In this document: positions 1-5,729 of the stretch, in pieces
Numbering within the stretch: position 1 is the first letter of the stretch
How the letters are laid out: every line of letters starts with the position of its first letter
Notes under the pieces: generated by a model
Told to the model about the DNA's origin: nothing
Databases searched by the model: none
Seen by the model: only the letters and a program-made list of their open reading frames with translations
Made by a program: the position numbers and the translations under genes
Virus record (IMG/VR): IMGVR_UViG_3300007735_000490
Span: 1 to 22,466 of that record
Reading direction: 5' to 3' (one strand)
DNA from: a virus
DNA length: 22,466 nucleotides

Positions 1-93
1 ACAGTAGGAACGGCAGAGAGGATGATTGCTGGCTATCAACAAAGTGCGGATGGAGTTAGCTACACTATTGATATAGCTGACCCAACGACCTAA
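1..93 (+). CDS. 3' end of an upstream virion gene (partial)
   Basis: Frame 1 is open from the first base and stops with TAA at 91-93, giving the last 30 residues of a protein that starts outside the window (ending IADPTT). The stop overlaps the ATG of the next gene (TAATG), so the two are translationally coupled. Its position just before a tail-terminator-like gene suggests a head-completion or head-tail joining protein, but 30 residues are too few to assign a family. Confidence 0.65.
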   Translation, partial: TVGTAERMIAGYQQSADGVSYTIDIADPTT

Positions 94-503
94 TGATCTC
101 AATCGAGCGTCAGATTGAGAATGGGCTGGCAACAGCCCTAGCGGGTGTTTCTGGCGTTAATATCTACAAGAGCGATACCGAAGGCCAACGATTGCTCCCA
201 AACCTAGTAATTCAAGCCTCTATTGGGTCAGAGGAAATCATCCCCTATTCTGGCGTGTTTCGTTGCCCAGCCACAATCACCTATGCAACTAGGGCAGACA
301 CAACCACAAGATCAACTTTCGATGCTAAATTTCAAGAGATTCTGCAAGTGATGTATCAAGAGCCTAATCTGGCTAGTGCTCTAACCACGGCCACTCTCAA
401 GGTATTCTTGGCTAATGTAACATCAGAATCACCAGATATTAGGGCAGAAAATAGGACTTGGGCGAAAACAATCTCCCTAGACATTTCCTGCACAAGTATA
501 TGA
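93..503 (+). CDS. Tail-terminator-like protein, copy A
   Basis: This 136-residue protein is homologous to the next gene product. Both share an N-terminal MIS start, a central block (A/K)ASIGS..IIPYSGVF at about residues 41-56, a T.RTT.A.FD block near residue 70 and a closing R..W.....L.....T strand. Size, the mixed alpha/beta pattern and position upstream of the tail tube and assembly chaperone fit the tail-terminator/tail-completion group that caps the tail tube at the head junction. That role is inferred from context and fold-like pattern. No catalytic motif is present. The gene is coupled at both ends: TAATG with the upstream gene and ATGA with copy B. Confidence 0.55.
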   Translation: MISIERQIENGLATALAGVSGVNIYKSDTEGQRLLPNLVIQASIGSEEIIPYSGVFRCPATITYATRADTTTRSTFDAKFQEILQVMYQEPNLASALTTATLKVFLANVTSESPDIRAENRTWAKTISLDISCTSI

Positions 504-988
504 TTAGCCCCCAGTTCAAGATAGAAGATGCCTTGGCGAGCCTATTAACGCCAATTTCGGGGCTTAATGTGTGTATAGCAAATAGGAGGGGATTAAGATT
601 ATTCCCCTACGCAACCATTAAAGCCTCTATTGGTAGTCAGCAAATCATACCATATTCTGGCGTGTTTGAGATTAGTGTAGAACTCAACTATTCAGATTCA
701 GCCACACGAACTACCCAAGCCATATTCGATGACAATTATTATAGCATCTTTTCCACTCTATATGCAAACAACAACACATTAAAGGAGAAGGTTCAAGATA
801 AAGTTACTGATTTGAAGATATTTATGGGTAGAATCACAACCCAAACCCCCACAATCCGAGCCGACAAAAGGGCTTGGCAGAGGGGGCTTACTCTTTCATT
901 TATAGTAACCCCAGACCCAACGGCTGACGGAACGAGAAATTATGACTTCTCGGATTTCTTAAACAGCTTTTATCTTGGCACGATTTAA
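500..988 (+). CDS. Tail-terminator-like protein, copy B (tandem paralogue)
   Basis: The start is placed at ATG 500, which overlaps the stop of copy A as ATGA. The open frame begins at 458, but the first 14 codons lie inside copy A and have no counterpart in it, whereas from 500 the two proteins align from residue 1 (MIS...IE.ALA). That gives 162 residues against 136. The extra length is a C-terminal tail after the conserved last strand (about residues 136-162, containing DPTADGT and FSDFLN). Two adjacent diverged copies suggest an old tandem duplication, perhaps with one copy specialised as neck or completion protein. The function is inferred only. Confidence 0.55.
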   Translation: MISPQFKIEDALASLLTPISGLNVCIANRRGLRLFPYATIKASIGSQQIIPYSGVFEISVELNYSDSATRTTQAIFDDNYYSIFSTLYANNNTLKEKVQDKVTDLKIFMGRITTQTPTIRADKRAWQRGLTLSFIVTPDPTADGTRNYDFSDFLNSFYLGTI

Positions 989-1004
989 CAAGGAGGATGA
1001 GAAT

Positions 1005-2165
1005 ATGGCACTAGCAGTATTAGACGGAAATCAGTCAGCAACCACACTTTCTTCAGTAGTAACTGGGGGAGAGCATATCGTAGCCCATAGCGTTGTAAGC
1101 CTTGGAACTCAAGCGATTACAAACATTAGTAGTGCAATAAGTGGTAGCACGGTCTGTGTTGGCAATCTCGGCCTCTTGCAATCTACTGTTGCAACTGAAG
1201 GACTTTCTGCATCTGGTAGTTTTATTAAAATTGGTGGGCATACTGGGACATCTACAACCGGGAATATAGTTCACGTTTCTTCTGTTGGGGCGTTGCGTGT
1301 CGATGGTTCTGTTTATACACAGCCAGTATCGATTGCGTCAGTCACAATCGGGAACACAGTTACAATTGCTGGAACAGTCACAGCTAACCCAACTGGAACA
1401 CAGACGATTGCTGGCACGGTGACGGCTGGCGGTCTATGGTATGATGGCTCAAATTATGTGCCAACTCCCTTTGATGTGACAGAAGATGGGTCGCTCTATA
1501 CAATCGCAACCCTAGTATCAGCTGTACCCGCTGGCACAAACCGCATCGGAGTAGTGACTATTGGCGGTGGAACGGTAACGATTGGAGCAGGGACTTCGCA
1601 AATCGGAAGCGTGACCGCATCCATCAGCGGGACTGTCCCCATCAGCATCTCCTCCGTCACAGTTGGAAACTCCGTCACCATCGGCTCGCTCCCTGCTATT
1701 AGCGGGACGGTTACGGCGAATGTTCCATTTTTTAATTTTGGCGAAGGCGTAAGCGATGGTGCGGGAAATTTACCTATTTACGGGATTCAAATTGGTTATG
1801 CTGATTCAATAAGTGGTGAATTTCAGCTTGTTGCTGACAATAAACCCCTCCCCATCTCTGGCACGGTCACAGCTAACTCATCTAACGGCTCTTTAACAAC
1901 TCGATTTGGCTCTGTAACTACCGCAAACACGGCTTTTGCAACATCGGCAGTAACTAACGCAAATCGCAAATATCTTTTAATTCAAAATATAACTACTGCC
2001 TCAAATGTAATCACGGTTGGAATTGGTTTCACTCCAACCACAACGCAAGGCATCCAGCTATTTGCAGGGGCTGGCCTTACCTTCGAGGGTAGTTACATTC
2101 CTACTGGTGCTGTTAATTTATTGTCCAGCGTAACTGCATCTTGCTATACAATCTTGGAGGCGTAA
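1005..2165 (+). CDS. VTIG/GTVTA-repeat structural protein (fibre or decoration)
   Basis: The frame is open from TTG 975, but ATG 1005 has a strong Shine-Dalgarno (AAGGAGG at 989-995) and is chosen, giving 386 residues. The protein is rich in Gly, Ser, Thr and Val and almost free of charged residues. Its centre (about residues 100-290) is built from short beta-strand repeats of the type SVTIGNTVTI, ISGTVTA and GTVTIG. A separate C-terminal part (about residues 310-386) contains NANRKYLLIQNI and looks like a compact beta-sandwich. Such repeats are typical of phage structural proteins forming beta-rich shafts. I see no enzyme motif. It sits between the terminator-like and tail-tube genes, an unusual place for a fibre, so a head or neck decoration role is possible. 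Confidence 0.6.
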   Translation: MALAVLDGNQSATTLSSVVTGGEHIVAHSVVSLGTQAITNISSAISGSTVCVGNLGLLQSTVATEGLSASGSFIKIGGHTGTSTTGNIVHVSSVGALRVDGSVYTQPVSIASVTIGNTVTIAGTVTANPTGTQTIAGTVTAGGLWYDGSNYVPTPFDVTEDGSLYTIATLVSAVPAGTNRIGVVTIGGGTVTIGAGTSQIGSVTASISGTVPISISSVTVGNSVTIGSLPAISGTVTANVPFFNFGEGVSDGAGNLPIYGIQIGYADSISGEFQLVADNKPLPISGTVTANSSNGSLTTRFGSVTTANTAFATSAVTNANRKYLLIQNITTASNVITVGIGFTPTTTQGIQLFAGAGLTFEGSYIPTGAVNLLSSVTASCYTILEA

Positions 2166-2984
2166 GTGGGCTTTTTTGCCACTAGCGGAATCCTTAATGA
2201 AAGAGGATTCTTTGCAGAGGGATTTGACCCAGACGCACTAGACTACATCAATCGGGTTGAGACAGCAGACGGCCAACGACTTGAGTCAAGGGTTAGAACC
2301 GCAATCAACCAATTTGTTCTAGGATGCAAGCAAGACGGAATTTGGACTTCACTTGTAACCTCTTGCATTATGGCTGGGGCGAGAACGGTAGCAGGGGCAA
2401 TTACTCCTCTGGTTGGAAATGCACCAACAAACAATAACTTTGTAGCTGGTGATTACAGCAGGACGCTTGGGTTGCTTGGGAACGATTCAAATAAATATCT
2501 TGCTACTGGATACAACAACAACGACACAACAAATTTTCCTCAAAACAACTCGCATATTTCTTGTTATGTTTCAGCAAGTCAGACAGATGCAAGTGGTGTA
2601 TTGGTTGGAAATAGTACTGCATTAGGGAATTTTTTATTAATTGCACACTCAACAACAACTAACACTATATTTAGAAACAGAACAACCACAAATAATAGAA
2701 CTGTTACTCTAGCTCCGCTTGGATTCCAAGCAATATCAAGGGATGGTGCAACTAGTTTTATTTCAAGACAAACATCATCTGGCGGGACAATTTCTGATTT
2801 AAGCCAAACAACGGCATCTGGCACGCCATCTAATCAATTATATGGCGTGTTTGCTTCTGGTATTGGTGGTAGTCCAACATCAGCTAGACTTTCTTTCTAC
2901 TCAATTGGGAAAAGCCTTTCTATTCCAAATTTAGACACAAGGGTGACAACTCTAATAAATGCAATCGCATCCGCACTAGCCTAA
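2166..2984 (+). CDS. Probable virion adhesin (LamG/lectin-like pattern)
   Basis: GTG 2166 follows the previous stop directly and has TTGGAGG at 2155-2161, so translation is probably coupled. The 272 residues begin with a short Gly/Phe-rich section and a helix with RVETADGQ, as in many phage proteins carrying C-terminal carbohydrate-binding domains. From about residue 95 to 250 there is an Asn/Ser/Thr-rich beta pattern (TGYNNNDTTNF, ISCYVSAS, FRNRTTTNN, LSFYSIGKSL), reminiscent of LamG/concanavalin-like jelly rolls. It may be a surface adhesin or decoration protein working with the upstream repeat protein. The domain assignment is from pattern only. Confidence 0.5.
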   Translation: MGFFATSGILNERGFFAEGFDPDALDYINRVETADGQRLESRVRTAINQFVLGCKQDGIWTSLVTSCIMAGARTVAGAITPLVGNAPTNNNFVAGDYSRTLGLLGNDSNKYLATGYNNNDTTNFPQNNSHISCYVSASQTDASGVLVGNSTALGNFLLIAHSTTTNTIFRNRTTTNNRTVTLAPLGFQAISRDGATSFISRQTSSGGTISDLSQTTASGTPSNQLYGVFASGIGGSPTSARLSFYSIGKSLSIPNLDTRVTTLINAIASALA

Positions 2985-2985
2985 A

Positions 2986-3114
2986 ATGCCCCTCCTCCTC
3001 ATCGCCCTCCTATTCTGCTCCTGCTCGCCAAAGAAGCGTTCGGATAACAACGCCCTGCCAGATTATGGGGAGATGGGTGCGGCTTCTGAAGCAGGGAGAA
3101 CGAAAAGCGAATGA
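2986..3114 (+). CDS. Tiny predicted lipoprotein (42 aa)
   Basis: ATG 2986 to TGA 3112-3114. The protein starts MPLLLIALLFCSC, a hydrophobic signal sequence without the usual basic N-terminus, followed by a plausible lipobox F-C-S-C with Cys13 as the lipidated residue. The mature part is short and polar (PKKRSDN, then GEMGAASEAGRTKSE). Small phage lipoproteins of this size often belong to lysis or superinfection functions, but no family is recognised. Its stop overlaps the next start (ATGA at 3111-3114), and the third gene of the run encodes a membrane protein, which supports real translation. No strong Shine-Dalgarno is visible, so coupling to the upstream gene is likely. Confidence 0.5.
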   Translation: MPLLLIALLFCSCSPKKRSDNNALPDYGEMGAASEAGRTKSE

Positions 3115-3266
3115 GTGCCACGGAAGATACCAACACCCCTAGTTGGCGGGATTTTATGGCAAGCCTAAAGTTCTTGGAGGCCGAGGGCTATATAGAGATA
3201 TTCTATAACGACAAGGGCGAGCGAATGGTTAGGATTGCCCCCGGTGCGGAGCAAGCTACGCTATGA
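3111..3266 (+). CDS. Small hypothetical protein (51 aa)
   Basis: ATG 3111 overlaps the lipoprotein stop, and its own stop overlaps the following ATG at 3263 (ATGA both times), placing it inside a coupled micro-operon. The product is soluble and mildly acidic, with a short helix (SWRDFMASLKFLEAEGYIE) followed by a beta-hairpin-like segment (EIFYNDKGERMVRIAPG). No motif or family is recognised. Confidence that it is translated rests on the two precise overlaps and on length conservation of the frame. Confidence 0.45.
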   Translation: MSATEDTNTPSWRDFMASLKFLEAEGYIEIFYNDKGERMVRIAPGAEQATL

Positions 3267-3517
3267 GTGCAGACCAAGTTGCAGACTTGAGGGAGAGATT
3301 GGCAAGAATAGAAGAGAGGCAGGTTAATCTGATTGCGGTTTTAGAGCGTCACACTAGCGAAATAGCCGAATGGACTGGGAGGATGAACGGCAAGGTAGAC
3401 ACCCTAGAAAGGGATGCCCACACTATCAAAACAAAGCTCTGGCTAGTTGCTCTAGTGTCGGGGGCGGTATTCTCTACAATATGGGAGCTAATCAAGGTCA
3501 GAGTGTTCCCACGATAA
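3263..3517 (+). CDS. XhlA/holin-accessory-like coiled-coil membrane protein
   Basis: The 84-residue product has an N-terminal amphipathic coiled coil (about residues 4-55, with RERLARIEERQ and a second heptad-like stretch TLERDAHTIKTKL) followed by one membrane segment (about 59-76, LWLVALVSGAVFSTIW) and a short basic tail (KVRVFPR). This architecture matches the small haemolysin-XhlA/holin-associated proteins of phages, which help holins permeabilise the inner membrane. The gene is last in a three-gene overlapping run. It lies about 7 kb from the main lysis cassette, so it could instead be a virion-associated or neck protein. Confidence 0.55.
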   Translation: MSADQVADLRERLARIEERQVNLIAVLERHTSEIAEWTGRMNGKVDTLERDAHTIKTKLWLVALVSGAVFSTIWELIKVRVFPR

Positions 3518-3518
3518 T

Positions 3519-3545
3519 TTGACACCCTTAAAGTAGAACTATGAT
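3519..3545 (+). promoter_or_regulatory. Candidate promoter for the tail-tube-like gene
   Basis: A perfect -35 hexamer TTGACA (3519-3524) is followed after 15 bases by TATGAT (3540-3545), one base from the consensus -10. The spacer is shorter than the usual 16-18, which lowers confidence. It lies in one of the few non-coding gaps of the tail region. Transcription would start near 3552, just upstream of the GAGG (3559-3562) before ATG 3573. Confidence 0.5.
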
Positions 3546-3572
3546 TAACAATTTTCTTGAGGTTTCAATCTA

Positions 3573-3917
3573 ATGCCAGCCACGACTATCGGCCAAGCTA
3601 ATCTTACTTTCGGCCTAACAGCGGAGACCATTGGACTTGTTCAGAGCTTCTCAGAGACTCGTAATATCGAGAAGGTGGAGGCTCGCTCTGCCTCTGGAGA
3701 TATTACTGGTGTAGCATACTATAACCCAACCACGGCTTATTCTATCTCAGTAGCTGTTACTGGATTGGGTGCTCTCACAGTTGGCGGTGCTTATGCGACT
3801 CTTGCCAACGCTACTACGGTTGGAACTTGCCGAATCGACTCCATTGCCCTCAATAAGACGAATACTGGATTCGTCACAGTCGACATCTCGGCTACTGGAT
3901 ACCCGAACGTAAGTTAA
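3573..3917 (+). CDS. Probable major tail (tube) protein
   Basis: This 114-residue, beta-rich protein is dominated by Thr, Ala, Gly, Val and Ile and has alternating strand patterns (ATTIGQANLTFGL; SISVAVTGLGALTVGGAY; FVTVDISATGYPNVS). It has no hydrophobic membrane segment and no cysteine-pair motif. Size, composition and position immediately before the chaperone pair (G/GT) and tape measure match the major tail-tube subunit of long-tailed phages. The gene has its own promoter-like sequence upstream and a hairpin straight after its stop, as expected for a subunit needed in many copies. The assignment is by synteny and composition, not by a diagnostic motif. Confidence 0.55.
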   Translation: MPATTIGQANLTFGLTAETIGLVQSFSETRNIEKVEARSASGDITGVAYYNPTTAYSISVAVTGLGALTVGGAYATLANATTVGTCRIDSIALNKTNTGFVTVDISATGYPNVS

Positions 3918-3936
3918 TAGAGGTTCTAATCCTCTA
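3918..3936 (+). terminator. Hairpin after the tail-tube-like gene (possible attenuator)
   Basis: TAGAGG (3918-3923) and CCTCTA (3931-3936) form a perfect 6-bp stem around a 7-base loop, beginning at the first base after the TAA of the tail-tube-like gene. It is followed by A/T-rich sequence (ATTAAAT) but no clear T run, so it is more likely a partial terminator or mRNA 3'-end stabiliser than a strong terminator. Downstream tail genes would depend on read-through. Confidence 0.35.
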
Positions 3937-3952
3937 ATTAAATCCTAAACTT

Positions 3953-4333
3953 ATGGAAGGCACTTCATACTGGGGAACGACAAACTTAAAAGTTGCATCG
4001 TGCGTAGCCGCCTTTGGTGGAACACTTAGACAAAGCGACCCGGTAACGCATATCATTTTGGAGAACGGAACTAGGCAAGTAACATTTTGGTTCAATGGAG
4101 GTACTGGTGCAGAGGCTAAGAAGCAGATGGAATGCAAATGGTCTGATATGACTTGCGATGTTGAGTCTCCTATCAGATATGTTCGAGCCGCACTAGAAAA
4201 CAGAGAGACGCTTCTGGGATTGGTTAAAACAAAGGCCGAGCCAATCCAGATCATAAAGAGGGGGGGGCAGACGCTCCTAGTCCCATTAAACGCCAAACCA
4301 GAGCTAAAGAAGGCCATTCTAAAGGCAATATAA
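3953..4333 (+). CDS. Hypothetical tail-region protein (126 aa)
   Basis: ATG 3953 lacks an obvious Shine-Dalgarno and follows the hairpin region directly. The protein has an N-terminal beta section (SYWGTTNLKVASCVAAFGG, VTHIILENGTRQVTFWF), a central helix with KKQMECKW and a basic C-terminal helix (KPELKKAILKAI). There are three cysteines without a spacing that suggests a metal site. It carries a run of eight G (4260-4267), encoding R-G-G. The stop is one base before the chaperone ATG at 4335. Its place between tail tube and chaperone suggests a tail-assembly accessory role, but no family is recognised. Confidence 0.5.
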   Translation: MEGTSYWGTTNLKVASCVAAFGGTLRQSDPVTHIILENGTRQVTFWFNGGTGAEAKKQMECKWSDMTCDVESPIRYVRAALENRETLLGLVKTKAEPIQIIKRGGQTLLVPLNAKPELKKAILKAI

Positions 4334-4334
4334 T

Positions 4335-4715
4335 ATGAGTGACATCCTAGACGACGAATTGAATGCAACCTTTGTACGCCCTAGCAGGGACTACAAGGGG
4401 CAACCCCTAGCTGAATATACCGAAGGCTCAAGGCTTTTAATGATTCAATGTAAAGACCAACAAGATTCTTCCGTGTATTTTATCTGGTCTTTCCTCTACT
4501 TGCATATTCTATTAGCCAAGAATAGGAAAGAGGCGATTAAGTTGGCTTGGGATAAGGATGCTTTCAGAGAAAAGGTGTTGGACTGGGTAGCAGATAAAAC
4601 CTCAGAAGATCGTGAACTAGCCACAAACATCGTTTCCTCAATCATTGATGAGGCCAGTAAGGCTATGGTGTCGGTTGTTCAAAGTGGCGAAGGAACTACG
4701 CTGGGAAACGAGTAA
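4335..4715 (+). CDS. Tail assembly chaperone, short (gpG-like) form
   Basis: This 126-residue mostly helical protein ends normally at TAA 4713-4715. The N-terminus is acidic (MSDILDDELN), followed by a helical domain containing the motif-like SSVYFIWSFLYLHILLAKN and WDKDAFREKVLDWV. Position between tail-tube and tape-measure genes, plus a canonical slippery site three codons before the stop, identifies it as the gpG-type chaperone that binds the tape measure protein and recruits tail-tube subunits. Such chaperones are absent from finished virions. The frameshift product is listed separately. Confidence 0.75.
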   Translation: MSDILDDELNATFVRPSRDYKGQPLAEYTEGSRLLMIQCKDQQDSSVYFIWSFLYLHILLAKNRKEAIKLAWDKDAFREKVLDWVADKTSEDRELATNIVSSIIDEASKAMVSVVQSGEGTTLGNE

Positions 4716-4924
4716 CGCCAGCTTGGACGGCTTACAACTTTTTCACGCTGGCAGAAAAGACTGGTTGGAGCTTGGAATATATGTTATGGAACATTCCAAT
4801 GGCAATTCTTAACCAAGGCACTCACACCTACTTATACGAGAGTGGCGTTAGGCTAATGAGAGAAACATCAACATCTTCATCAGAAAAGCAAGAGATAGCA
4901 AGTCTGATGGGGATTGAGATTTAA
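4335..4924 (+). CDS. Tail assembly chaperone, frameshifted (gpGT-like) form
   Basis: A -1 slip on GGGAAAC (4703-4709) joins the first 125 codons of the short form to an open -1 frame that runs from CGA 4709 to TAA 4922-4924 and adds 71 residues, about 196 in total. The added segment (with WTAYNFFTLAEKTGWS and LEYMLWNIPMAILNQ) has the aromatic WSLEYMLW-type helix familiar in gpT extensions. It has no ATG with a ribosome site near its beginning, so frameshifting is the natural way to express it. In lambda-like systems the T part contacts the tail-tube subunit and the G part coats the tape measure. Without this reading, 4716-4939 would be an unexplained gap. Confidence 0.8.
4703..4752 (+). promoter_or_regulatory. 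Programmed -1 ribosomal frameshift signal
   Basis: The heptamer GGGAAAC (4703-4709) is correctly phased as G GGA AAC in the zero frame (codons CTG GGA AAC GAG TAA). Seven bases downstream a perfect 6-bp stem can form between GCCAGC (4717-4722) and GCTGGC (4747-4752) around a 24-base loop that contains the zero-frame stop's downstream context and could host a pseudoknot. Heptamer, phase, spacer and stem match the known X XXY YYZ design of tail-chaperone frameshift sites. Confidence 0.8.
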
Positions 4925-4939
4925 CATAAAGATTTTTAT

Positions 4940-5728
4940 ATGATAGAAATTAACCTTCTAAACCAAGCCAAGTTTTTTCATAAATTGCAACAATACCAGC
5001 AAGCGTCAAAAAAAAATATGGCCGATGTTATTAATAGCAAACTTGGGGATGTTGCAGTTACAGCTATTGGAACAACCTATCGAACAACTACCGCACAGAT
5101 TGCAAGCGAGCTACAAAGGGTTGAGGGCAAGGTTGTGACTAAGAAGGTATTTAAGCCATTTGGTCTTACAAAATCTGGAAAGATTAAGAAGCGTAAGATA
5201 GGGGAATTTGCGGTTGGCTATAAGGCAAAATCAGTAAGCTATGCTGGAACATATAAGCTAGTTAATTGGCTCTTGAAAAATAGAGGACTCCCAACATTGG
5301 GAAAAACAAAGCTTGGTCTTGGCGGATTGGGAATGGGTACAAAGCCCGGTACGATTGGGGCACTTGCCAGAAGGCTTGTTGCTGGAAGAAAGCGATCAGT
5401 TAATTATATTAGGAACGGATGGGCAGCGGCGGCGGCTGTTTTTGGGAAACGACCCAATCTAGTGCGGGGCGATTATAGCGAAAAATCAATTCAACGACTT
5501 GGGGGCGGGACGCTTGCTGACAGCCAAAAAAGCCAAATGGAAGGCATCATATTTAATCGTGCCGGCGATCTAGACACAAAGTATTATCCAGTAAGAAAAA
5601 GGGCTATATCTGGTGCGGCAAAGGTTGGTATGCCGGGATTACAAATGGCTGTTGATAAAGTTATGAAAGATATGAATGTTTATCTTGCAAGGAAGAATAA
5701 AGAGGAAAGTGACAAAATAGGATTGTAA
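4940..5728 (+). CDS. Hypothetical basic tail-region protein (262 aa)
   Basis: The gene lies between the chaperone pair and the tape measure. The N-terminal third is helical (FFHKLQQYQQASKKNMADVI), followed by a strongly basic segment (KKVFKPFGLTKSGKIKKRK, about residues 70-90), a Gly/Leu-rich low-complexity stretch (LGLGGLGMGTKPG near 126-138), then Arg/Lys-rich helices and a helical C-terminus (KVMKDMNVYLARKNKEE). It may be a minor tail or tape-measure-associated protein. No family is recognised and no enzyme motif is seen. A nine-A run at 5008-5016 lies near the start of the frame. The Shine-Dalgarno is weak. Confidence 0.5.
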   Translation: MIEINLLNQAKFFHKLQQYQQASKKNMADVINSKLGDVAVTAIGTTYRTTTAQIASELQRVEGKVVTKKVFKPFGLTKSGKIKKRKIGEFAVGYKAKSVSYAGTYKLVNWLLKNRGLPTLGKTKLGLGGLGMGTKPGTIGALARRLVAGRKRSVNYIRNGWAAAAAVFGKRPNLVRGDYSEKSIQRLGGGTLADSQKSQMEGIIFNRAGDLDTKYYPVRKRAISGAAKVGMPGLQMAVDKVMKDMNVYLARKNKEESDKIGL

Positions 5729-5729
5729 T

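Noticed and set aside
5008-5016. Run of nine A near the start of the 262-residue gene
   Set aside because: Considered as a slippery site, but no alternative frame leads to a sensible product and no stimulatory stem is visible.
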